Below are positions 18,596-28,871 of a stretch of DNA of 64,000 nucleotides, piece after piece. This DNA comes from CAZWLY01 sp964634465 (GTDB taxonomy: Bacteria > Desulfobacterota > Desulfarculia > G963662305): contig CAZWLY010000009.1 in assembly GCA_964634465.1 (NCBI GenBank), forward strand, positions 1-64,000. Direction: 5' to 3'. A program made the position numbers and the translations under genes. The notes beneath the pieces are model-generated. The model was given only the letters and a program-made list of their open reading frames with translations, was not told where the DNA came from and did not search any database. Numbering within the stretch: the first letter of the stretch is position 1; each line of letters starts with the position of its first letter.

Positions 18596-18718
18596 CGCCC
18601 GTCTCCCGATTCGCTGGCGGTAACCCTCACCATTTATCCATGCCGCGGGCGTTTGGTCAAGTGGTTGACCGCATTTAAAAAACTGCTCGATTCACTGGCT
18701 GCGGCTTGACAAGCCCCC

Positions 18719-18756
18719 TTCCCGGCCCGATCCTTGGTATTAGATTGGGCCGGGAA
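18719..18756. repeat. Inverted repeat in the yidD-copA intergenic region
   Basis: TTCCCGGCCC and GGGCCGGGAA are perfect 10-bp arms separated by 18 bases. The repeat ends 33 bases before copA. Neither strand shows a good promoter with matched spacing inside it. It could be an operator for a metal sensor or an mRNA hairpin in the copA leader. Confidence 0.5.
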
Positions 18757-18788
18757 CGGACCGGGCCCGCGCTTTCGGGGGGAAAAGC

Positions 18789-21203
<2,415 letters not shown>

Positions 21204-21225
21204 TCGCCCGGCACGGGTGATAGCC

Positions 21226-21245
21226 GGCCCGTCCCTGGACGGGCC
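21226..21245 (+). terminator. Hairpin between copA and the universal stress gene
   Basis: GGCCCGTC and GACGGGCC form a perfect 8-bp stem with a CCTG loop. It could serve both convergent genes. No T-run follows, so it is only a moderate terminator. Confidence 0.5.
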
Positions 21246-21267
21246 CCCGGCGGGGAAGGTCGTTCGG

Positions 21268-21726
21268 TTACTTGACCGCCATCTGGGACGGGTTGACGCA
21301 GAATACCGGCACCGGCGACAGCCTCAGAACCTGGTCGGCCACCGAGCCGAACAGGGCCCGGTCCAGGCCGCGTTTGCCGTGGGTGCCGATGATCAACAGG
21401 TCCATTTGGGCCTCCCCGGCGTACTTGGCGATCTCGTCGGCCGGGTGACCGGCCACCACCTGGATCTTGGGCTCGATCTCCAGGCCCAGGTGTTCCAGGC
21501 AGAACTCGTCCACCATGGCCTTGGCCTTTCTGATGAGCCCCTCCCTGTCCCTGGACAACATTCGCTCCGAGGCGTAGGGTACGCCCCAGTAAGCCATGTC
21601 CGGCACCACGTGCAGGACGTGCAACTCGGCTCCGAACTGCTTGACGAGGAGCTTCACCCAGGGGACGATCTTCGGTGAGATGCTGCTCAGTTCCAGGGCG
21701 TAGAGGATATTCTTCACTTCAGGCAT
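21268..21726 (-). CDS. Universal stress protein (UspA family)
   Basis: The 152-residue protein starts IKxILYALELS-like (here VKNILYALELSSISPKI) and ends with GTHGKRGLDRALFGSVADQ, the G2xG9xG(S/T) ATP-binding motif. This predicts a nucleotide-binding Usp. AAAGGAG lies before the ATG. It has no obvious partner. The upstream 276-base gap to comM shows no clear promoter. Confidence 0.9.
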   Translation of the reverse strand: MPEVKNILYALELSSISPKIVPWVKLLVKQFGAELHVLHVVPDMAYWGVPYASERMLSRDREGLIRKAKAMVDEFCLEHLGLEIEPKIQVVAGHPADEIAKYAGEAQMDLLIIGTHGKRGLDRALFGSVADQVLRLSPVPVFCVNPSQMAVK

Positions 21727-22002
21727 GACAACTCCTTTCCTGACGAGGCGTTGGCCAGCAGGGTTGCCAAAGAACCGACCGGACGCTCAAGCTTGGGTTG
21801 CGAGGCGAGTCCGGCCGCCCCGAAGAGGGATCACAGGCCGGCCCCGCCCGAAACCGGATCCGGGTTCCTTTTGGTTCATTGTACCAAAGAATTCTCCGCC
21901 GGGCCGCGGCTTGCCCGATCCGAGCCGGTAATCATTGGTGGATGAGTCGAGACACGACCGCCGGCGGCCGCAACGGCCTGCCGGGGCGCCGGGGGAGGGC
22001 GG

Positions 22003-23529
22003 TCAACCGGCCCGGTCCAGGCCCCGGTACTGGATCGCCTCGGCCAGGTGGGCCGTCTTTATCTCCTCCGAGCCGGCCAGGTCGGCGATGGTTCGGGAGA
22101 TCTTGAGCACGCGCGAGTAGGCCCGGGCCGAGAGCGACAGCCGGACGGTGGCCGCGGTCAACATGTTTTTACCGGTCTCGTCGAGCCGGCAGAAAGTCTC
22201 GATCTGGGCCGGGGTCATGTGGGCGTTGACAAAGGTCGAGCTGCCTTTGAATCGCTCGGCCTGGCGTCGCCTGGCCGCGGCCACTTGGGCCCTCAGTTCC
22301 GACGAGGTCGCGCCCTGGGGCGGGGCTTCCAGGTGTTCGGCCTCCACCGGTCCGACCTCGATCTGGAGATCGATCCGGTCCAGAAGCGGGCCGGAGATGC
22401 GCTGAGTGTAGCGCTTGATCTCGTGGGGCGTGCAGCGGCAGGTCCTGGTCGGGTGGGTCAGGTAGCCGCAGGGGCAGGGGTTCAAGGCCGCGACCAGGGT
22501 GAACCGGGCCGGGAACCTGACCGAAGCCGCCGCCCGGGCGATGGTCACCTGGCCGTCCTCCAGCGGCTGGCGCAGCGTCTCCAGGGCGTGCTTGTTGAAC
22601 TCGGGCAGCTCGTCCAAAAAGAGGACGCCGTTGTGGGCCAGGGAGACCTCGCCCGGCCTGGGGAACGAGCCGCCGCCGATCAGGCCCGCCTCGGAGACGG
22701 TGTGGTGGGGCGCCCGGAACGGCCGGCCGGCCACCAGCGGCGAGCCGTCGTTCAAAAGGCCCAGGACCGAGTAGACCTTGCTCGTCTCCAGGGCCTCGGG
22801 GAAGGTCAGCGGCGGGAGGATGGTCGGCAGACGCTGGGCCAGCATCGACTTGCCGGCCCCGGGCGGCCCGGAGAGCAGGATGTTGTGGCCGCCGGCCGCG
22901 GCCACCACCAAGGCCCGCTTGGCCGACTCCTGGCCCTTGACGTCGAGCATGTCCAGGGAGTCGCCGGCCGGCTCGAACTCGGCTGCGGGCAGGCACCCAT
23001 CGGCCCGGGGCAGCTCCGCCTGGCCGCTGAAGAAGGCGGCCGCCTGGGGCAGCGACTCGGCGGTCAGGACCTCCAGTCCCTCGACCACCGCCGCCTGGGG
23101 GCCGTTCTCCGGCGGCAGGATGACGCCCCTCAGCCCGGCCTCCTTGGCGGCCAGGGCCAAGGGCAGCGCCCCGTTGATCGGCTTGATCAGGCCGTCGAGG
23201 GAGAGTTCGCCGGCCAGGAGATAGGCCGGCAGATCGTCGGGCGGGAGCTGGTTCTGGGCGGCCAGAAGGCCGATGGCGATGGGCAGATCGAACAGGGAGC
23301 CCTCCTTGCGGACGTCGGCCGGGGCCAGGTTGACGGTGATCCGCTGGCCGGGGAAAGAAAAACCGGTGTTCTTGACCGCCGCCCGGACCCGGTCCTTGGC
23401 CTCCTTGACCGCCGCGTCGGGCAGCCCGACCAGGCTCCACATGGGCAGCCCCTTGGCCAGATCGATCTCCACCTCGACCAGGAAACCGTCCACGCCCAGC
23501 ACCGCCCCGGAAAAGACTTTGGCCAGCAT
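22003..23529 (-). CDS. comM: ComM/YifB family magnesium-chelatase-like AAA+ ATPase
   Basis: The 508-residue protein opens with the YifB/ComM N-terminal subdomain (VFSGAVLGVDGFLVEVEIDL). An AAA+ module with Walker A GPPGAGKS follows, and it ends with a lid/C-terminal domain (YSRVLKISRTIADLAGS). It is the Mg-chelatase-like helicase family linked to branch migration in natural transformation and homologous recombination. No transformation genes are near. A zinc-like cysteine cluster CPCGYLTHPTRTCRC is visible, as is usual for the family. Confidence 0.92.
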   Translation of the reverse strand: MLAKVFSGAVLGVDGFLVEVEIDLAKGLPMWSLVGLPDAAVKEAKDRVRAAVKNTGFSFPGQRITVNLAPADVRKEGSLFDLPIAIGLLAAQNQLPPDDLPAYLLAGELSLDGLIKPINGALPLALAAKEAGLRGVILPPENGPQAAVVEGLEVLTAESLPQAAAFFSGQAELPRADGCLPAAEFEPAGDSLDMLDVKGQESAKRALVVAAAGGHNILLSGPPGAGKSMLAQRLPTILPPLTFPEALETSKVYSVLGLLNDGSPLVAGRPFRAPHHTVSEAGLIGGGSFPRPGEVSLAHNGVLFLDELPEFNKHALETLRQPLEDGQVTIARAAASVRFPARFTLVAALNPCPCGYLTHPTRTCRCTPHEIKRYTQRISGPLLDRIDLQIEVGPVEAEHLEAPPQGATSSELRAQVAAARRRQAERFKGSSTFVNAHMTPAQIETFCRLDETGKNMLTAATVRLSLSARAYSRVLKISRTIADLAGSEEIKTAHLAEAIQYRGLDRAG

Positions 23530-23695
23530 CCGCCTCAGCTCCTCATTGGATTTCCGGGCAGGATATCAAAAGCCCAATGGCGAGGCAACCGGACCGGGAG
23601 CGTGAGACGGTTGACCAATTCTTTGAAACCTGTATAACTGCTCCAATCGGATCGATAACCGGGCCTCGAGCCTGATCGAACTTGGGAGCAGCGAC

Positions 23696-24751
23696 GTGAA
23701 CGCAACCAAACGCCTGATCATCTCATTGATATCACTGACATTTGTTATAGGAATCTCGGTTTCGACCGAGGCCTCGGTCAAAGTCGGCGGCAGCCTGCGG
23801 CTGGAGACGTCCTGGAAGGCCGTGGAGTCGGACTGGTCGGGGACGGACTCTTACGTGGACGTCCACCTCTTCGACAACTCCAAGAGCCGGCTCACCTTCA
23901 GCTACTCGTCCTCGGACAAGCGCTACCACGCCTTTACCGAGCTGGGCGTCTACTCCAACACCCGCAGCAACTTCGTCCAGACCCGGGTGGCCAAGTTCTG
24001 GTACAGTTGGGACGGCGGCCGGATCATGTTCGGCCAGGACTTCAACATCTCCCATGTCTGGTTCCCCCACCAGAAACTGGACAACTCGGCCTCCTTGCGC
24101 GGTTACGGCACCCAGTACATCCCGCGCCACGAGCAGGTCCGCTTGACCTTGGGCCGGAGGCACAAGGTCAAATTCGCCCTGGAGGCTCCGCTCAAGGGCG
24201 ACGTCTGGTCCTCGACCCAACCCGGGCTGAGCTACCACAACCTGCCGGCCTTCGCCGCCGGACTGGAGTTGAACTTCGGTCCGGTGATCGTCAAGCCTTG
24301 GGCCCGTTACGAGCTGGTCCAGTGGCGGGACGCCAGCGATTACGACTACTACAACTCACTGGACCTGGGCTTGGGGATCAAGGGCGATTTCGGATGGGTC
24401 GGTTTCACCGGCGCCATCAGCTACGGGCTCAACACCGCCCAGGCCTTCCCCTTGATCACCACCTCGCCCCTGGTGGTCAACAACCGGGTCGTGGACGACG
24501 TCCGCCAGTTCAACCTCCGCTTCGAGTTGCGCCTCGAACGGCTGTCGGTGGGCTACGGCCGGGTGCGGGTCGATCGGGACGACTGGTCGGCGACGCCCTA
24601 TCGACAGGCCGTCTACGCCAGCTATCGCATCCCCTTCGGGCCGATGATGTTCCAGCCGGAGGTGCTGCTGTTGGATAACGGCCGCGACGAAAACGGCGTC
24701 GATCAGGGCCAGATCGTCATGGTCGGCCTTTACACCGAGGTGAAGTTCTAG
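23696..24751 (+). CDS. Outer-membrane beta-barrel porin-like protein
   Basis: The 351-residue protein has a signal peptide (about 1-26, hydrophobic ISLISLTFVIGISVS). The mature body shows alternating beta-strands rich in aromatic belt residues, and the last residues are VGLYTEVKF, a C-terminal phenylalanine typical of BamA-inserted barrels. GTG is the start, with GGGAG 9 bases upstream. It looks like a porin or a ligand-gated barrel of the small porin class; the substrate is unknown. A perfect terminator-like hairpin follows. Confidence 0.78.
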   Translation: MNATKRLIISLISLTFVIGISVSTEASVKVGGSLRLETSWKAVESDWSGTDSYVDVHLFDNSKSRLTFSYSSSDKRYHAFTELGVYSNTRSNFVQTRVAKFWYSWDGGRIMFGQDFNISHVWFPHQKLDNSASLRGYGTQYIPRHEQVRLTLGRRHKVKFALEAPLKGDVWSSTQPGLSYHNLPAFAAGLELNFGPVIVKPWARYELVQWRDASDYDYYNSLDLGLGIKGDFGWVGFTGAISYGLNTAQAFPLITTSPLVVNNRVVDDVRQFNLRFELRLERLSVGYGRVRVDRDDWSATPYRQAVYASYRIPFGPMMFQPEVLLLDNGRDENGVDQGQIVMVGLYTEVKF

Positions 24752-24775
24752 GCCGGATATCGCCCGGCCGTCCAA

Positions 24776-24807
24776 GGCCCCGGTTCCCGTTGGAGGGAAC
24801 CGGGGCC
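24776..24807 (+). terminator. Terminator hairpin after the porin-like gene
   Basis: GGCCCCGGTTCCC and GGGAACCGGGGCC form a perfect 13-bp stem with a 6-base loop. It is short of a long T-run. It lies between convergent genes and can serve both directions. Confidence 0.7.
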
Positions 24808-24859
24808 GGCTTGCCAGATCGACCACCACCGTTCAGGTGGGCCTCCCTTCATCTCCGGA

Positions 24860-25396
24860 TCAGAGCCGCTCCAACCAATCCAGGGCCGCCTGGGCCATGG
24901 TCCGCCTGAAGTCCAAGGCCCGGCGCTTGGTCTCGGACTCGGCCTCCTGGCAACGGGCGGCGAGCCCGGCCGCGATTTCGGCGCAGACCCGCCTTTGGGC
25001 GCTGAGCAGCCGTTCCTCGGCCTTACCGTTCAGCCGGCGGGCAAAGAAGAGTTTGGCCAGAAATTCGAGGCGCAGGTCGCGCATGTGGCGCACCGGACTG
25101 GCCACCCAGGCCGTGAACTGGGCCCGGCCCTCGTCGGTCAGGCGGTGGATCTTCTTGGCCGGCCGGCTGGCCTGTTCGACCCGGTCGTGGACCACCAACC
25201 CGTCCTGCTCCAGCCGGCCCAACAGGGCGTAAACCTGGCTCAGGCCCAGGGTCCAGACGTCGGCCAGATGCTCGGCCAGATATTGGTACAGATCGTAGCC
25301 GTGGGCCGGTCCCTGGGCCAGGGCGCCCAAGACGGCGTACTCGGCCGGATTGCGGCCCGGTCGGTCTTGGCTTTTATTTGGGGCTTGATTATTCAT
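24860..25396 (-). CDS. PadR family transcriptional regulator
   Basis: The 178-residue protein has the PadR winged helix at about residues 15-85 (AEYAVLGALAQGPAHGYDLY, then LSQVYALLGRLEQDGLV) and a helical C-terminal dimerisation region. PadR proteins are usually repressors that respond to phenolic or hydrophobic compounds. The ATG chosen sits inside a perfect inverted repeat, which suggests autoregulation. A TTG start 36 bases upstream is possible but lacks a ribosome site. Confidence 0.8.
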   Translation of the reverse strand: MNNQAPNKSQDRPGRNPAEYAVLGALAQGPAHGYDLYQYLAEHLADVWTLGLSQVYALLGRLEQDGLVVHDRVEQASRPAKKIHRLTDEGRAQFTAWVASPVRHMRDLRLEFLAKLFFARRLNGKAEERLLSAQRRVCAEIAAGLAARCQEAESETKRRALDFRRTMAQAALDWLERL

Positions 25397-25406
25397 TTCA
25401 TGAATA
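25390..25406 (-). promoter_or_regulatory. Candidate operator overlapping the PadR start codon
   Basis: TATTCAT and ATGAATA are perfect 7-bp arms separated by TTC. The start codon of the PadR gene lies within the left arm. Such an element fits autorepression by a dimeric winged-helix protein, and might also affect the divergent mocA gene. Confidence 0.5.
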
Positions 25407-25477
25407 GTAGCCTTGTTGGCAGGGCCAGTCAAGACCGAGTCGGTCGCCCAGTGGCGTGAGTGGTATAGGTATTTTCG

Positions 25478-26086
25478 ATGGCAAGACGGTTTGAAATCGG
25501 CGGCGTGGTCCTGGCTTCGGGTCTTTCGGAGCGCTTCGGCGGCGAGAAGCTGGTCGAATCGGTCGGCGGGCGGCCGCTGGGCCGCTGGGCGGTCGAGGCC
25601 GCCTTGGCCTCCAGCCTGGATCGGGTGGTGCTGGTCACCCGGCCGGAGCTGGTCGAGGCGATCCAGGGGGACAATTTACGGCTGGAGCTGGTCCTCAACG
25701 CCCGGCCCGAAGCCGGCCAGTCCCACGCCCTCAAGCTCGGCCTGGCCGCTTTGGGCGAGGAGACGAGCTGCGCCCTGTTTCTGCTGGCCGATCAGCCGCT
25801 GGTTACGAGTGGACTGATCGATCGGTTCGTGGCCGCGGCCAAGGACGACGTCGAGCTGGCCGCGGTCGAGGACGAGGGGGGCATCAAGCCGCCGGCTCTC
25901 TTCGGCCGAACCTTTTTCGACCGGCTCCAACGGCTGACCGGCGACGAGGGCGGCCGATCGATTCTTACCGCCTGCCGGGATCGGCTGGTGACGATCGAAA
26001 CCGAATGGCCCGGTCAGGCCATCGACGTCGATCGACCCGAGGACCTGAAACGGATAAAGGAAAGATTGGAACGCAATGAGACGTAA
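25478..26086 (+). CDS. mocA: Molybdenum cofactor cytidylyltransferase-like nucleotidyltransferase
   Basis: The 202-residue protein has the GT-A nucleotidyltransferase signature GGVVLASGLSERFGGEKL at the N-terminus and LADQPLV in the middle. It resembles MocA/MobA, which add CMP or GMP to molybdopterin. The four-gene context (MoCF protein, yqeB, yqeC) favours MocA-type cytidylylation for a molybdenum hydroxylase. Its last codons overlap the next gene by 11 bases. Confidence 0.86.
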   Translation: MARRFEIGGVVLASGLSERFGGEKLVESVGGRPLGRWAVEAALASSLDRVVLVTRPELVEAIQGDNLRLELVLNARPEAGQSHALKLGLAALGEETSCALFLLADQPLVTSGLIDRFVAAAKDDVELAAVEDEGGIKPPALFGRTFFDRLQRLTGDEGGRSILTACRDRLVTIETEWPGQAIDVDRPEDLKRIKERLERNET

Positions 26087-27110
26087 AAGCATCCCGCTCG
26101 CCCAGGCGGTTGGACGGCCGTTGGCCCACGACCTGACCAGGATCGTACCCGGCCGGGTCAAGGAGACGGCCTTCAAGAAAGGGCAAGTGATCGAAGAATC
26201 GGACCTCGAGGCTCTGCGCGATATGGGTCGGGAGTCGCTCTACATCCTGGAGCTGGCCGACGACGAGGTCCATGAAAACGACGCCGCGGTGGAACTGGCC
26301 AGGCTGGCGGCCGGCCAGGGGCTCGAGGCCAGCCGGCCGGCCGAGGGCAAGGTTAACCTCTACGCAACCGGCCCGGGCCTCTTGAAAATCCACGTCCGAG
26401 GGACGGCCAGGCTCAACGCCATCGCCGAGTTGACCCTGTCCACCCTGCACACCAACACCATCTGCGAGCCGGGTCAACTGGTCGCCTCGGTCAAAGTCGT
26501 TCCGCTGGCCGTCCGGCGGCGTAGTCTGGATCGGGCCCGGGCGCTGGTGGAGCGGGTGGGCCCGCTGGTCGAGTTGAGGCCGTTTCGGCCGCGCAAGGTC
26601 GGGGCGGTGGTCACCGGTAACGAGGTGGTCGAGGGCCGCGTCAGCGACGGTTTCGATCAGTTCGTCGCCCCCAGGATCAGGCGTTTCGGGGCCGAAATCG
26701 TCTCCAAGGCGGTGGTCAACGACGAGCCCAAGGCCATCGCCCGGGCGATCCAAGATCAAATCGCGGCCGGGGCCGAGCTGCTGGTCGTCACCGGCGGACT
26801 GTCGGTCGATCCCGACGATAGAACCCGCCAGGGCGTCCGCCTGGCCGGGGCGCGCCAGGTCTTTTACGGCACACCGGTCCTGCCCGGAGCGATGTTCTTG
26901 TACGCCCGGCTGAACGAGGTGCCGATCCTGGGCGTGCCGGCCTGCGTCTATTACAACCACCGAACCGTCTTCGACCTGGTCCTGCCCCGGGTGCTGGCCG
27001 ACAACCACATTACCAGAGCCGAGATCTGCGCCTTGGGCCACGGCGGGCTATGCCAATTGTGCGAGACCTGCTCCTTTCCCCATTGCCCCTTTGGCAAGGG
27101 TGGGGTGTAA
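26076..27110 (+). CDS. Molybdopterin-binding protein with MoCF domain and Cys-rich tail
   Basis: The 344-residue protein has an N-terminal part with a PLAHDLTRIVPGRVKETAFKK opening, as in molybdopterin-binding MoeA-like proteins. A MoCF-type domain follows at about 180-290 (VGAVVTGNEVVEGRVSDGFD, VVTGGLSVDPDDRT). A final cysteine-rich tail, GHGGLCQLCETCSFPHCPFG, has four closely spaced cysteines. It probably binds molybdopterin or its nucleotide during cofactor delivery. The function of the tail is unknown; metal or sulfur transfer is a possibility. Confidence 0.85.
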   Translation: MRRKSIPLAQAVGRPLAHDLTRIVPGRVKETAFKKGQVIEESDLEALRDMGRESLYILELADDEVHENDAAVELARLAAGQGLEASRPAEGKVNLYATGPGLLKIHVRGTARLNAIAELTLSTLHTNTICEPGQLVASVKVVPLAVRRRSLDRARALVERVGPLVELRPFRPRKVGAVVTGNEVVEGRVSDGFDQFVAPRIRRFGAEIVSKAVVNDEPKAIARAIQDQIAAGAELLVVTGGLSVDPDDRTRQGVRLAGARQVFYGTPVLPGAMFLYARLNEVPILGVPACVYYNHRTVFDLVLPRVLADNHITRAEICALGHGGLCQLCETCSFPHCPFGKGGV

Positions 27111-27178
27111 TGGAACGAGGGAGCCGGTCGATCCGGTCGAGTTGACGACACTCCTGGGGAGGTGGAAGGGAGCGGGCC

Positions 27179-27985
27179 ATGACCGATCTGAAAGACCTGC
27201 CGATCCTCATCATCGGCGCCGGCGAGATGGCCAGCGGGGTGGCCCACCGGCTTTGGCGGAGCCGGTTCAGGGTGCTTTTGACCGAACGGCCCAACCCGCT
27301 GTGCGTCCGGCGGACGGTCAGCTTCTGCGAGGCGGTCCACGACGGGAAGGCTTCCGTCGAGGACGCCGTCGGCCGCCGGGTGGATGATCTCGACGGAGCC
27401 GAAGCGGCCTGGGCCGCGGGCGAGGTGCCGGTCATCGTCGATCCCGAGCTGACCGTGCTGCCGCTGTTTAAGCCGGCGGTGCTCATCGAGGCCAGCTTGG
27501 CCAAGGCGAACCTGACCGGGCTGCGGGCCGATCTGGCCCCTTTGGTCATCGCGCTGGGGCCGGGTTTTGTCGCGCCGAGTGACGCCCGTTTCGTCATCGA
27601 GACCAACCGGGGCCACAACCTGGGTCGGATCATCACCCGCGGTCCGGCCGCGCCCAACACCGGCGTTCCCGGCGACATCGACGGCTTCACCTGGCAACGG
27701 GTGCTCAGGGCGCCCGACGACGGCGTGTTTTCGACCGACAGGGCCATCGGCGATCTGGTCGAGGAGGGCGAGGTGGTCGGCCGGGTGGGCCGCCGGCCGG
27801 TGACGGCCCTGGTGGGCGGCATGATCCGGGGGCTGATCAGGCCCGGCACCGAGGTGACCAAAGACCTCAAGCTGGGCGATGTCGATCCCCGGGGCGAACG
27901 GGCCGAGCCCAACCTGATCTCCGAAAAAGCCCGAGCGCTGGGCGGATCGGTTTTGGAATGCATTCTGATGACTTACAATACTTGA
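27179..27985 (+). CDS. yqeB: Selenium-dependent molybdenum cofactor biosynthesis protein YqeB
   Basis: The 268-residue protein has an N-terminal nucleotide-binding opening (PILIIGAGEMASGVAHRL). A central segment, TNRGHNLGRIITRGPAAPNT, is typical of the YqeB/EF2563 family. Known members occur with selenium-dependent molybdenum hydroxylases and may handle selenium in the cofactor. GGGAG sits 7 bases before the ATG. It ends 28 bases inside yqeC. Confidence 0.88.
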   Translation: MTDLKDLPILIIGAGEMASGVAHRLWRSRFRVLLTERPNPLCVRRTVSFCEAVHDGKASVEDAVGRRVDDLDGAEAAWAAGEVPVIVDPELTVLPLFKPAVLIEASLAKANLTGLRADLAPLVIALGPGFVAPSDARFVIETNRGHNLGRIITRGPAAPNTGVPGDIDGFTWQRVLRAPDDGVFSTDRAIGDLVEEGEVVGRVGRRPVTALVGGMIRGLIRPGTEVTKDLKLGDVDPRGERAEPNLISEKARALGGSVLECILMTYNT

Positions 27986-28752
27986 GCTACTCCCTGGCCG
28001 ACTGCTTCAACCTGGCCGGCCGGGAGTTGGTCAGCCTGGTCGGAGCCGGCGGCAAGACGGCGTTGATGACGGTTCTGGCCGAGGAGTTGAGCCTCAGCGG
28101 CCAGCGGGTCCTTACCACTACCACCACCCGCGTCTACAAGCCCAGGGGGCAGGTGGTCGTCGAGGCCGATCGGGAGCGGCTCGTCGCCGGCCTGGCCGGG
28201 CGGATCACGCCGGGCGAGAACCTGGCCGTGGCCGCCGGGCTGGAGGAGGCCGAGTTCGGCCGGCTGAAGATGGTCGGATTGGCCCCGGAAACGGTGGACC
28301 GGGTCTGGGAGTCCGGGGCGGCCGAGTTCGTTCTGGTCGAGGCCGACGGCGCCAAGGGCCGGCCGGTCAAGGCGCCGAGGGATCACGAGCCGGTCATCCC
28401 CCAGGCGACGACCATCCTCATCGGCTTGATCGGCTTGGGCGCGGTCGGACGGGCCGTGACCGAGGAGACGGTTTTCGCCGTCGATCGCTTCGTCGCCGTC
28501 ACCGGGGCGGAGCCGGGCCGGGAGATAACCCCGGCCCACCTGGCCCGATTGATCGCCCACCCGGAGGGGCTCTTCAAGGGAACGCCGCCGGAAGCTTGGC
28601 CGGTGGTGTTCCTCAATCAGTTCGACCTGCCCGGCGCGCGCCAGGCCGGCCTGGAGGTGCTGAGAATCCTGGGGCCGCTGAAATCCGGGCTTCGGGTGGT
28701 CCTGGGTTCGGTCCTGACCGGCGTGCGCGAGGTATACGATCTGGCCGACTAG
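27958..28752 (+). CDS. yqeC: YqeC, putative selenium-dependent molybdenum cofactor biosynthesis protein
   Basis: The 264-residue protein has a Walker A-like GAGGKTALM near residues 30-38 and TTTTTRVYKP following. These features fit the YqeC family of selenium-dependent hydroxylase maturation proteins. It overlaps yqeB by 28 bases. With mocA, the MoCF protein and yqeB it makes a compact maturation cluster whose target hydroxylase is not in this window. Confidence 0.86.
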   Translation: MHSDDLQYLSYSLADCFNLAGRELVSLVGAGGKTALMTVLAEELSLSGQRVLTTTTTRVYKPRGQVVVEADRERLVAGLAGRITPGENLAVAAGLEEAEFGRLKMVGLAPETVDRVWESGAAEFVLVEADGAKGRPVKAPRDHEPVIPQATTILIGLIGLGAVGRAVTEETVFAVDRFVAVTGAEPGREITPAHLARLIAHPEGLFKGTPPEAWPVVFLNQFDLPGARQAGLEVLRILGPLKSGLRVVLGSVLTGVREVYDLAD

Positions 28753-28871
28753 ACCGGTCTGAGCCGCCGCTCCCTCAAATCGTCCGCCGGTCTGACTCCA
28801 TGTCGCCCTGGCTCTTCGGCCGCCCTCGGTCCGAGACCGGGTGACGGCCGGCGCCCCGCCCCGCGCGATCC

